Below, in pieces: positions 16,460-24,615 of a stretch of 54,523 nt of DNA. The DNA is from an uncultured Verrucomicrobiota bacterium (GTDB taxonomy: Bacteria > Verrucomicrobiota > Verrucomicrobiia > Limisphaerales > JADLHS01). How positions within the stretch are numbered: the stretch's first letter is position 1; each line of letters opens with the position of its first letter. A program made the translations under genes and the position numbers. The stretch lies in the NCBI GenBank assembly GCA_903828255.1, contig CAIKLQ010000672.1:1-54523 (forward strand), read 5' to 3'. The notes under the pieces were generated by a model. The model was not told where the DNA came from. It saw nothing but the letters and a program-made list of their open reading frames with translations, and searched no databases.

Positions 16460-17117
16460 CGATATCCATGGGATCAACAGGGGCAATCTTATCCGGGGTG
16501 GCACTGCGGCTGCGCACGGTGACACTCATCGTCACCCATTTGAAGAACTTGTGGATATCTCGCGCTTGATGCGCTTGAAACACCTTTGACTCGGGTGAAT
16601 TAAGAAAACCCTGTAGCATTTGAACGTCTGCGTCCGCACCAACAGCCATAGCCATGCGAGCAGCCTTGGAAGCGCGCGGCGACTCAAGCAACTGTTTCAG
16701 CGGCGCTTGCCATTCGTCATTGGGTTGGCCGTCTGAGACCAAGACGAGAGTAGGGCGATATGAGCGGGATGGAACGCACTTCTTGTCCTCCAACATGACG
16801 CGTAATCTGGTCAAGGTTTCTCCCAGCGGGGTGTTGCCCTGAGCAACCAGCGGATGCCATTTCTTTTTTGCCTCGTCGGCGGACAAGAGTGGCAAATGAA
16901 CGCGGACATCGCCTCCAAAGGCAATTGCCCCGATTTGAATCATGGCGCGCACATCAGGTTCGCCAGCAAAGGTAGCGAGCATTTCCTCGACGGCCCGATT
17001 GAGCGCCTCGATCTTTCCGGATTCAGCCATGCTGCCGCTGGCATCGAGGAGGAGAAAAACCGGGAGCGGACGGGCCTGATCGACCGTGAATTCTTTTATT
17101 GTGATCTCGTTTTTCAT
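16443..17117 (-). CDS. TerY-like von Willebrand factor A domain protein
   Basis: This 224-residue protein is a single vWA domain with a complete MIDAS metal site: DASGS (D25, S27, S29), T96 in GNTPLGE and D129 in LVSDGQPND. The length and the TPLGE element match TerY proteins. TerY acts as a metal-dependent scaffold and, with the kinase and phosphatase, forms the TerY-P triad associated with stress-response and DNA-processing gene sets. It overlaps the phosphatase gene by 17 bp and lies 38 bp after the DUF262 gene. A short C-terminal tail (APVDPMDIDEIRY) beyond the domain may be a docking or phosphorylation segment; that is inference. Confidence 0.9.
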   Translation of the reverse strand: MKNEITIKEFTVDQARPLPVFLLLDASGSMAESGKIEALNRAVEEMLATFAGEPDVRAMIQIGAIAFGGDVRVHLPLLSADEAKKKWHPLVAQGNTPLGETLTRLRVMLEDKKCVPSRSYRPTLVLVSDGQPNDEWQAPLKQLLESPRASKAARMAMAVGADADVQMLQGFLNSPESKVFQAHQARDIHKFFKWVTMSVTVRSRSATPDKIAPVDPMDIDEIRY

Positions 17118-17155
17118 GGTGAGCTTGTAGAAGTCCTTTCTAGTCGTAAGAGGGG

Positions 17156-18952
17156 TTACAGTTTGGAGAAGTAGTGTTTCATCTTGGCGGCCATGAGCTT
17201 GCGGCGCTCGGTCAGGAAAGCCTCGTAGTCCTCATTGGGAGTGGTCAGCATGTTTTCTGGAATGCAATGATCAGCGAGGTTGGCCTTCAATTCATCAAGG
17301 TCGGTAATTCCACCGTAGATCGGCTTCTTCGTTTTACACTGCGTGGCCAACTCAGCGAAATACACCGAGGGGGGCTCATCACCGATGGCAATATTGATCT
17401 CGCTTTGGGTGAGCGCGTAATTCGCAATCTGGTTATATCGACCCCGGTCTAGGCCCTGGCCCTTGAGATGATTGCGCGGGAACAAGTGGTGAACATCGCT
17501 GCGATTCATTATCAAATCGGTCACGGTGATATCGCGGGAGAGGAACCCCTTTTCGTTCAGCTTCACCTGTGCTGCCTGATAGACCAGAAAGTAGGGGCTG
17601 TTGCCGGAGGAAGTATCCATTTGCTGCGGAAGCAGCGTGGACCAGAAACTGTCCGGCAACGAAGCATCGATAACAGCGTTGGCATAGGTGGCCAACCCTT
17701 GTTTCTCGATAAACCGAATATCGTAGTCGAAGGAGGTCTCGGGATTTCCGGAGTAACGGCCGGTGAGCATACTCATGACATACCAGCGCCTGACGAGGCG
17801 TTCAATTTGGGCTGCCGGTAAATTTTCCGCCCGGCCACGAAGGTATATGATATAGGCAAAATTGACCGCATTCTGGCCACCGATCAAATCGCTGCTGATG
17901 AAGCCCGCGGAGCGGAGAATCATTACGAATCGCTCGAAGTGAGTTTGATTCATGAAATTCAGCACCCCTTTTTTGAGCTGGGCGAAGGAAGACTCCGCGA
18001 TACTATCCTCGTATTGTTTCGTCTCAAAATTGCGGCCGGAGAGCAACGCAACCAAATCCTGGAGCTTGCCCCGGTTAAATTCCGAGGTGAAGGCCACGCG
18101 CAACATGTCCGTGTATAGCGGGTCGTAAATGTCGTCTTTGACATCCTTGATCCAGGCCATTTTGGACATGAACTCCGACTTGGCAAAAGCGGCGTCTCCC
18201 TCTTTGACGCGCGTATAGAACTCGGGAGCGACGGCGAGGTGGCAAAAGTAATCAATCGCCTTGCGCAATTGATTGCCGCCATAGGATTCGTTGGCGGCGA
18301 TTTTCGACATGGCGAAATCCGCCTGTGAGAGCGTGGCGCCTGCCGAGTTCACGCGGATAAAAATCTCCGTGACAGTTTCGATGTCGAGATCCTCCGCCAG
18401 ATCGATGATGCCGACATGGTTATTGATGATTTTGCGGAGCCGGTCGAGTGTGCCAAAGATGGAATCTGCATCTACGCCGGAGTTGGCGGCGGCGTAGGTT
18501 TTGGTGATTTGAAGCAGCTTTGCGTTGGGTGAAAACAGATCCGCCACATCAGGTATCCAAGCGGAGTTCTTCTGGATGGCTGGATTGGTCACTTCAAACT
18601 TTTCCTCCAGCGGATGAAAGGCGATGCGGATGCGCACCGTTTCGTAATCCTTGGTGAGGACTTCACGTCCTAGCAACGCGGCCATGAGCGCGGTGACACG
18701 TTGCTGACCGTCAATCAGGATGCGTTTGCCGGCAGAGAGCGAACCATCTTTGAGGCGCACGGTGGGATTGCGCCACGCAATCAGGTAGCCGACGGGATAC
18801 CCCTGATACAGTGAGTCCAGAAGATTGCGGACCTTGGTGGCTTCCCAAACGAAAGGGCGTTGAATTTCTGGAATCGCGATCTCGCCCGACTTCACCCAGG
18901 TCAGCAGGGTTTCAATCGGGTGCGGTGTGACGGAGTAGCGTTGAGTAGACAT
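17156..18952 (-). CDS. DUF262 protein with C-terminal HNH-like region (GmrSD-related)
   Basis: This 598-residue protein starts at the ATG at 18952, 7 bp after the HD gene stop; an upstream start at 18988 would overlap that gene. Residues 27-36 ([10 protein letters not shown]) and 78-89 ([12 protein letters not shown]) are the signature of the DUF262 ParB-like NTPase domain. Near residue 500, [11 protein letters not shown] and a downstream Asn-rich helix ([14 protein letters not shown]) form an HNH-type nuclease motif like that of DUF1524. DUF262-DUF1524 proteins include GmrSD type IV restriction enzymes that cut modified DNA. It could be a second modification-dependent nuclease or an effector of the phosphorylation triad downstream. 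Confidence 0.85.
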   Translation of the reverse strand: MSTQRYSVTPHPIETLLTWVKSGEIAIPEIQRPFVWEATKVRNLLDSLYQGYPVGYLIAWRNPTVRLKDGSLSAGKRILIDGQQRVTALMAALLGREVLTKDYETVRIRIAFHPLEEKFEVTNPAIQKNSAWIPDVADLFSPNAKLLQITKTYAAANSGVDADSIFGTLDRLRKIINNHVGIIDLAEDLDIETVTEIFIRVNSAGATLSQADFAMSKIAANESYGGNQLRKAIDYFCHLAVAPEFYTRVKEGDAAFAKSEFMSKMAWIKDVKDDIYDPLYTDMLRVAFTSEFNRGKLQDLVALLSGRNFETKQYEDSIAESSFAQLKKGVLNFMNQTHFERFVMILRSAGFISSDLIGGQNAVNFAYIIYLRGRAENLPAAQIERLVRRWYVMSMLTGRYSGNPETSFDYDIRFIEKQGLATYANAVIDASLPDSFWSTLLPQQMDTSSGNSPYFLVYQAAQVKLNEKGFLSRDITVTDLIMNRSDVHHLFPRNHLKGQGLDRGRYNQIANYALTQSEINIAIGDEPPSVYFAELATQCKTKKPIYGGITDLDELKANLADHCIPENMLTTPNEDYEAFLTERRKLMAAKMKHYFSKL

Positions 18953-18959
18953 AAAAGGT

Positions 18960-19562
18960 TTAATTGGCGGGCGGGCAGAAGCCTCCACCGGCGGGTTTGA
19001 TGGCGAGGTGTTCGAGTTCAGTCACGACTCGGTCGAGTTCGTCGATCAGGGGCGATTTGCTGGCCTGGCGAAAGGCGGTGATCAGCGAGCGGTAATACCA
19101 GAGGGTTCCGTCCTTGCCACCTTTGAAGCGCGTCCAGACCTCGTCACCCACTTGCCGAAAATCCGCAAGGATGGCGCGGGCGTTGTAAAGTTTGTCGGAA
19201 GCTGAGACGAGACGGACGGACGCGGAGACGGTGGAGACATGGGCGATGTAATCCTCCTTGCGCTTGCGCCATGGTGGCTTCGGGATGGTCACGGCATCCG
19301 TGCAGCCCTGAACAATGTCGGCGACGGCGTCGCCGAATCGGTGGCGAATGTCGGCAATGCGGCCGTCTCCACCGGCGTCTTCGCCGGCGTCGTGCAGCAG
19401 GGCGGCGATGGCTTCACCCTCGTTCGCGCCATTTTCGAGGGCGATGCTGGCCACGCCCAGCAGGTGGGCGATATAAGGGGTGCCCGAACCTTTGCGAACC
19501 TGGTGGGCATGCACGAGGACGGCGTAGTGCAGGGCGTTTTCAAATTTGGGTGAAAGGTTCAT
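18960..19562 (-). CDS. Small HD-domain (p)ppGpp hydrolase-like protein
   Basis: This 200-residue protein matches the hydrolase half of RelA/SpoT and the small Mesh1-type alarmone hydrolases. It has [16 protein letters not shown] (R23, H33), ALLHDAGED (H57, D58, E61, D62) and [11 protein letters not shown] (D123, N127). These provide the Mn-binding and substrate residues that remove the 3'-pyrophosphate from ppGpp. There is no synthetase, TGS or ACT domain. It overlaps the upstream gene by 4 bp (ATGA). Small alarmone hydrolases can act as antitoxins for toxic alarmone synthetases, but no synthetase gene is visible in the window. Its presence in a kinase/phosphatase-controlled operon suggests nucleotide signalling or self-protection; the real substrate could be another nucleotide. 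Confidence 0.85.
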   Translation of the reverse strand: MNLSPKFENALHYAVLVHAHQVRKGSGTPYIAHLLGVASIALENGANEGEAIAALLHDAGEDAGGDGRIADIRHRFGDAVADIVQGCTDAVTIPKPPWRKRKEDYIAHVSTVSASVRLVSASDKLYNARAILADFRQVGDEVWTRFKGGKDGTLWYYRSLITAFRQASKSPLIDELDRVVTELEHLAIKPAGGGFCPPAN

Positions 19563-20875
19563 TTCTTGAATAGTTCCTTTTGCGGGTCGCGGGGTGGCCG
19601 CTCGGGAGCGGCATCGTATTCGCGGAAGATACGATCAATGGATGTCTTGCCGAAGTGGTCTTCCATCAGCTCGCGGAATTTCGGGTCAATAAAGGTTTGA
19701 TAGGTGACATCCTTGTAGGCCGTGAAGACCTTGGGATGGAAATCGGTCTTGACCCGGTCCACCTCGCTTTGCACTTCCTCCTGGAAGAGACGTTTGATGT
19801 CTTCGTCAGTGGGCTTTTTCCCGAGAAAGCGTGATTGCCAATGCTCCGGCGGCTCGGCTTTCAGGTGGTCAAGAAGGGCATTCAGCAATTCATCCACGAT
19901 GGCATCGGTGCGCTTTTTGATCTGCTCCTGCACCGCCGTTTTATACTCAGCGATCCGGGCTTCGAGGATTTTGATTTCCTTTTCAAAGTCGGGAACGTTG
20001 CGCCGCAGGATGAGTGTTCCATAGCGCCCGGCCTCTATCACAAACCGTTTTTTGATGCGGTTGCGCTCGCGGTCAATACTGAGCGGGCCAAACTTTTCCT
20101 TGGGTTTCTTGGGGTCGGGTTTCGCGTCCGCGCCGACATGCGGGATTTCGACCGTGAGCGCATCGGTTTCGGAGAACAGGTGATAACGGTTGGTCAGGCG
20201 GCGCACCACCTCGACATCGCGCACGCCAAATAGTTCCGGGTTCAGCAGGAGTGAGCGACTGGTGATTTTGTAATCCTCAATGTTCAACTCCACATATTGC
20301 AGCATCGAACTGAACACGCGCTCAATGCGGGCGACGTTGAATTCCTTGGGCGGGCGGTCCTGAAGTTCGAGTTTGACGGCCTCAACTTTGCGCGTGTCAA
20401 TCCGGTCTTTGCCGATCTCCAACGTGGCGAAGCCCTCTTTGCCCACGGCACACGCGTTGGCCAACTGGGGTGGAAGCTCATTTTGGAGAACAATGGCGTT
20501 CGGTTTGTCGGGCTGACGCGACTCGGTTTCGATCAGTTCGGGCGTGGGACTGTAAATCAGGGTGGTATCGTCCGCGATGAGCAAGCCGATACGGATACCC
20601 GGATGATGATTGACTGTGAGCCCTTGTTTGGCGGCAGCAGCCTGCAAAAGCTCCATGCCTTTGAAATCCTTATCGCCGTAACCAAGCCGGCAGACTTCCG
20701 CATCCACGTCAAGGACCAGATGAATGGCGGCGACGGGGACGACTTGCATGGCGTTGGCCAGGGCTTCTGCCACGGGCGGCCGGATGCCGGGAGCGACAAA
20801 CACGAGCCGTTGGCGGGCCTTAGCGATCACCTCACGCAGAACCCGATCATCAACGTTGGTAAACGTGCGGCTCAT
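19559..20875 (-). CDS. PLD-like-fold protein, first gene of the large minus-strand operon
   Basis: This 438-residue protein starts at the ATG at 20875, which overlaps the stop of a 24-codon leader ORF; a longer frame to 21022 runs through the control region and is unlikely. Residues about 10-125 alternate strands and helices (RQRLVFVAPGI, IHLVLDVD, GIRIGLLIADDTTLIYSP) in the order of a phospholipase-D-type repeat, but the HxK(x)4D catalytic motif is absent. A central beta-rich part is followed by a long charged helix (about 300-370) and a C-terminal part with many acidic and basic residues. The gene product might be a sensor or DNA-binding platform for the system. No experimentally known homologue is recognised. 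Confidence 0.7.
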   Translation of the reverse strand: MSRTFTNVDDRVLREVIAKARQRLVFVAPGIRPPVAEALANAMQVVPVAAIHLVLDVDAEVCRLGYGDKDFKGMELLQAAAAKQGLTVNHHPGIRIGLLIADDTTLIYSPTPELIETESRQPDKPNAIVLQNELPPQLANACAVGKEGFATLEIGKDRIDTRKVEAVKLELQDRPPKEFNVARIERVFSSMLQYVELNIEDYKITSRSLLLNPELFGVRDVEVVRRLTNRYHLFSETDALTVEIPHVGADAKPDPKKPKEKFGPLSIDRERNRIKKRFVIEAGRYGTLILRRNVPDFEKEIKILEARIAEYKTAVQEQIKKRTDAIVDELLNALLDHLKAEPPEHWQSRFLGKKPTDEDIKRLFQEEVQSEVDRVKTDFHPKVFTAYKDVTYQTFIDPKFRELMEDHFGKTSIDRIFREYDAAPERPPRDPQKELFKK

Positions 20876-20946
20876 CTTCGTTTGGCGAGCAGCGTGGCCC
20901 ATTTGAGGGCGGCACTCGGGGCGGGATCGGCTGATTTGATTTTCAT
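20872..20946 (-). CDS. Possible 24-codon leader ORF before the operon
   Basis: ATG at 20946 opens 24 codons (MKIKSADPAPSAALK...LLAKRR) that end with TGA at 20874-20872, overlapping the ATG of the first operon gene as ATGA. Such an arrangement can give translational coupling. The peptide is basic. It may be a true leader or an accident of the start region; only the overlap supports it. Confidence 0.35.
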   Translation of the reverse strand: MKIKSADPAPSAALKWATLLAKRR

Positions 20947-20970
20947 GCCCATAGAATGACTGAGATGGTA

Positions 20971-21000
20971 TGACAATGGCTGACAGGGGGCGACAGGAAA
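20971..21000. repeat. Three tandem, helically phased 10-bp repeats
   Basis: TGACAATGGC, TGACAGGGGG and CGACAGGAAA follow each other exactly at 10-bp intervals, sharing (T/C)GACA. One further TGAC lies 14 bp upstream at 20957. The array is 25-54 bp before the leader ORF on the minus strand. One-helical-turn phasing suggests cooperative binding on one DNA face. The binding protein is unknown. Confidence 0.35.
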
Positions 21001-21322
21001 ATACAAAAAGTCTGCGCGCCAATCCTCATGGAGAACCACCCAAAGAACTGGAAAATGGAACATCCGCAGTCCACCGCCACCTTGGCCAAGACGCTTTTCG
21101 CTCCCATGCATGGGCTGTGTAGGAAATAAATCCCGCACCTTCACCTTCTGAAACCGATCGTAGCCTCCACAAAGGATTGTCCACACGCGGTTGTCTTGTT
21201 ACGATCACGCAATACGACGTGGACTGGCAATGCAACTCAACCTGCACATTGGCGAACAATTTCAGATTCCGGGATGCCGCAACACTTCGGCTGCTCTGGA
21301 ATCTGTTCGCCGTTTGAGTCGC

Positions 21323-21328
21323 TATAAT
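21323..21328 (+). promoter_or_regulatory. Candidate -10 box for the DISARM operon
   Basis: TATAAT stands 29 bp before the drmD ATG. The -35 position (17 bp upstream, near AATCTG) is not a good match, so an activator or weak promoter is possible. An AAGGGAAG ribosome site lies between it and the start codon. Confidence 0.4.
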
Positions 21329-21357
21329 CTCCCTCGCGCAATCGGAAAGGGAAGCCG

Positions 21358-24300
21358 ATGAGCGCGTCCGTTCAAGCGGACAAACCACCAGTTTCGCAAA
21401 AGAACCATCTCCCCCCAAGTCAAGGGCAGGTCGTTCGCGTGCGCACGCGAACCTACCTCGTCGAGTCAACCCAATCATCTTCGGGCAGGGGCACGTTCGT
21501 CCGCATGGCCTGTCTCGACGACGACGCCCAGGGCCAGCCACTTGAAGTCGTGTGGGAAATCGAACTCGATGCGGAAATCCTCGACGGGGAAGCTTGGGCC
21601 TCGATAGGCAAACGCGGCTTTGACGAAGCGCGCCACTTCAGTGCCTACATTCACACGTTGCGTTGGAATTGCGTCACCGCCACCGATCCGAAAATCTTTC
21701 AAGCCCCGTTCCGTGCCGGCATTCGCATTGACGCCTACCAACTTGAGCCGCTTCGCAAAGCCCTGTTGCTGCCACGCGTAAACCTCTTCATCGCCGACGA
21801 TGTTGGCCTCGGCAAAACCATCGAAGCCGCGCTCATCGCCAGCGAACTCCTCCTGCGCCGTCGCGTCCGCGAAATCGTCGTGGCCTGCCCGCCTTCAATG
21901 CTCATTCAGTGGAAAGACGAACTTGAAGCCCGCTTCGGCCTCACCTTTGAAATTCTCGACCGCGCCTACATTGATCGCGTCCGCCAGGAACGCGGCTACG
22001 GCGTGAATCCGTGGACGACTTTTCCGCGATTCCTCATCTCTCACAAGCTGCTTATCGACGAAACCTACACCGCGTCACTTCGCGACTGGCTCGATAATTT
22101 CCGCCCTGGCTCGCTTCTGATTCTCGACGAAGCTCACCATGCCGCGCCCGCGAGCGGTGCGAAATACGCCATAGATTCCAAGATTACCAAGGCAATCCGT
22201 GAACTTGCCCCGCGCTTTGAGCACCGTCTTTTTCTTTCCGCGACTCCGCACAACGGCCATTCCAACAGTTTCAGCGCGTTGCTGGAATTGCTCGACCCGC
22301 AACGCTTCACGCGTGGTGTCAAAGTGCTCAAGGGCACTTTGAATGATGTCATGGTCCGCCGGCTCAAGGAAGATTTGCGAAAACTTGTTGGCGGATTTGC
22401 CGAACGCAAACCCGTGCAAGTGGACATCACTGGACTTTCGCCTGATGCGCCCGAACTAAAACTTTCCAAGCTCCTCGACGAATACCGCCAGGTCCGCCAA
22501 CTCCGTCTCGCCGGCGCGACCAAGCGCAAGCAGGCCGAGGCTTCCTTGCTCGTGTCGCATCTGCAACAGCGTCTCCTTTCGTCCGTCGAAGCGTTTGCGC
22601 GCACGCTCGCGGTTCATCGGCGCACAATGGAAAAGATTTGGGCTGCCGCCGCATCCGCCGCGCCAACGACTCAATCAACGGCGCAATTCGACCTGCTCGC
22701 TGACAAGATTGATAGTGACGACGACCGCTCACAACTTTCCGAAGAAGAACAAGAAGCACTGGTTTCCCAGGAAGTCGAAGCCGCGACCACCGCCACCGCT
22801 GGCAGCGCCACAAGTGCAAACATTGCCCGCGAAAAAGTCCTGCTAACGGAAATGGAGAAAGTGGCGGACCAAGGGCGCGGCCAGCCCGACGCGCGCATTC
22901 GCTACCTCCTTGACTGGATTCGCCAGCGCATGTGCCCCAGCGGGAAGTGGAACGATTTGCGTCTTCTCATTTTCACCGAATACGACGACACCCGCCGCTA
23001 CCTCGTCGAAATGCTCCGCTCCGCCGTCGCCGACACTGACCTCGCCGAGCATCGCATCGAGGTCTATCACGGCCCGACCCCACCTGAGAAACGCGAGGCT
23101 ATCAAACGCGCCTTCAATCTTCCGCCGCACGAGCATCCCCTCCGCATCCTCGTCGCCACGGATGCGGCGCGCGAAGGCATCAACCTCCAGGCGCACTGCC
23201 ACAATCTTTTCCATTTTGATGTGCCGTGGAATCCGAGCCGGTTGGAGCAACGCAACGGTCGCATTGACCGCAAGCTCCAGCCGTCGCCTGAAGTGTTCTG
23301 CCATTACTTCGTTTACGCACAGCGCCCGGAAGACCGCGTGCTGCGGGCGCTCGTGCGCAAAACGGAAACCATCCGCAAAGAACTCGGCAGCCTCGCCGCC
23401 GTGTTGGAAGAACGCCTGTCCACCACCATCCGCACCGGCATTCGCCACGATGAGGCCGACAAGCTTGCTGCCGAAATCGAAGCCGCCGATCTCGACAAGG
23501 AAAAACGCGCGACCGCTGATGAAGAACTTGAAACATCCCGCGAGCGCCAGAAATTGCAGGAGCAGATTGATGTTCTCCGCAACCGCATTAATGACGCTTC
23601 CAAGTGGATTGGTCTCGACCAGGATCAGCTCCGCGATGCGCTTTCCTGTTCGCTTGAGTTGCTCGGTGCTGAACCGTTGAAGCAAACAGCCGCCCCGGCG
23701 AATTCCCCCAATCGTTTTGTTTTCCCGAACCTCGATGTTCGTCACGGCGCTGACCCGACATGGTCCGTCACGTTGGACACGCTGCGAGCCGCACCGGAAG
23801 AAGGCCCGCGCAATTTTCAATGGCGGACGGAATCACCCATCCGCCCCGTCGTTTTCAACGCCCCGGAGGGAATTGACGACGACATCGTGCAACTGCACCT
23901 GCAACATCGCGTCGTCCAACGACTGCTCGGTCGCTTTCTTTCGCAAGGCTTCGTCCATCACGACCTTTCGCGGGCCTGTCTGGCGCACACGTCCGACGCT
24001 GTTCCGCGCGTCGTCCTGCTTGGCCGTTTGTCACTCTATGGGGCGGGGGCAGTGCGACTGCATGAGGAGATTCTCAGTGTCACCGCTCGCTGGTCGGAAT
24101 TGTCCGCGCGCCGTGGCGTTCTCACTCCATACGCGCGCGAGGCAGAAGCAAAGACCCTTGAATTGCTCGAAGATGGCTTACGTCCCGGCGCTCATCCAAA
24201 TGTCCCCGAAGCCATCGCCAAGCGTCTTCAAGCTTCCTTTGCGCGCGACATCGAAGAATTGCTGCCGCATCTCGACCAGCGCGGTCAGGAGGCAAAGACC

Positions 24301-24603
24301 GAGGCCGAGACCAAACTCCAAAAGCGTGGCGGTGACGAAGCGGAATCCATTCACCGCGTGCTCGACGATCAGAAACGCCGCGTCCTGAACGAACTCGGCC
24401 GATACGATCAGTCGCAATTGCTCCTGAGCCTCGATCTGGAAAAGCGGCAGCTCGAATCCAACCGCCGCTATTGGGATAAATGGCTCGCCAACGTGGAGGA
24501 TGATTTGAAGCGCGAACCGGAGCGTGTGCGGAAATTCTACGAAGTTGCGTCGTTCCGTATCGAACCCGTCGGCCTCGCCTACCTCTGGCCAGTGACTGGA
24601 TAA
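21358..24603 (+). CDS. drmD: DISARM SNF2-like helicase DrmD
   Basis: This 1081-residue SF2 helicase of the SNF2/RapA type has Walker A DVGLGKT (148-154), IVVACPPSMLIQWKDEL, DEAH (257-260), LFLSATPHNGH, and in the second RecA lobe ILVATDAAREGINLQ and LEQRNGRIDRKLQ. The C-terminal 400 residues are helical and charged. In class 1 DISARM, drmD is the SNF2 helicase that pairs with the adenine methylase drmMI and the drmABC core, and the same genes follow here. It starts at an ATG with a clear ribosome site (AAGGGAAG) and is the first gene of the rightward operon. DrmD is expected to remodel or translocate incoming DNA; its biochemical role in DISARM is not settled. Confidence 0.9.
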   Translation: MSASVQADKPPVSQKNHLPPSQGQVVRVRTRTYLVESTQSSSGRGTFVRMACLDDDAQGQPLEVVWEIELDAEILDGEAWASIGKRGFDEARHFSAYIHTLRWNCVTATDPKIFQAPFRAGIRIDAYQLEPLRKALLLPRVNLFIADDVGLGKTIEAALIASELLLRRRVREIVVACPPSMLIQWKDELEARFGLTFEILDRAYIDRVRQERGYGVNPWTTFPRFLISHKLLIDETYTASLRDWLDNFRPGSLLILDEAHHAAPASGAKYAIDSKITKAIRELAPRFEHRLFLSATPHNGHSNSFSALLELLDPQRFTRGVKVLKGTLNDVMVRRLKEDLRKLVGGFAERKPVQVDITGLSPDAPELKLSKLLDEYRQVRQLRLAGATKRKQAEASLLVSHLQQRLLSSVEAFARTLAVHRRTMEKIWAAAASAAPTTQSTAQFDLLADKIDSDDDRSQLSEEEQEALVSQEVEAATTATAGSATSANIAREKVLLTEMEKVADQGRGQPDARIRYLLDWIRQRMCPSGKWNDLRLLIFTEYDDTRRYLVEMLRSAVADTDLAEHRIEVYHGPTPPEKREAIKRAFNLPPHEHPLRILVATDAAREGINLQAHCHNLFHFDVPWNPSRLEQRNGRIDRKLQPSPEVFCHYFVYAQRPEDRVLRALVRKTETIRKELGSLAAVLEERLSTTIRTGIRHDEADKLAAEIEAADLDKEKRATADEELETSRERQKLQEQIDVLRNRINDASKWIGLDQDQLRDALSCSLELLGAEPLKQTAAPANSPNRFVFPNLDVRHGADPTWSVTLDTLRAAPEEGPRNFQWRTESPIRPVVFNAPEGIDDDIVQLHLQHRVVQRLLGRFLSQGFVHHDLSRACLAHTSDAVPRVVLLGRLSLYGAGAVRLHEEILSVTARWSELSARRGVLTPYAREAEAKTLELLEDGLRPGAHPNVPEAIAKRLQASFARDIEELLPHLDQRGQEAKTEAETKLQKRGGDEAESIHRVLDDQKRRVLNELGRYDQSQLLLSLDLEKRQLESNRRYWDKWLANVEDDLKREPERVRKFYEVASFRIEPVGLAYLWPVTG

Positions 24604-24615
24604 TCGAAGTCTCAC

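Larger units (their letters stand above)
20876..21357. other. 482-bp divergent control region between the TerY-P-like operon and DISARM
   Basis: No convincing gene lies here apart from the leader ORF at its left end. The region separates two long divergent operons (about 17.6 kb leftward, 21.8 kb rightward) and should hold both promoters. Visible elements are three 10-bp phased repeats at 20971-21000 and a perfect TATAAT near the DISARM side at 21323. Several antisense-like ORFs cross it but lack typical composition. Confidence 0.6.

Noticed and set aside
18960-19562. Cas3-type or dNTPase HD domain
   Set aside because: Motif order RKGS..PYIxH, HDxxED and DKLxN fits the RelA/SpoT hydrolase group, and no cas genes or dNTPase motifs are near.
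22843-23820. 325-codon minus-strand ORF
   Set aside because: It is antisense to drmD motif V/VI; typical shadow in GC-rich coding DNA.
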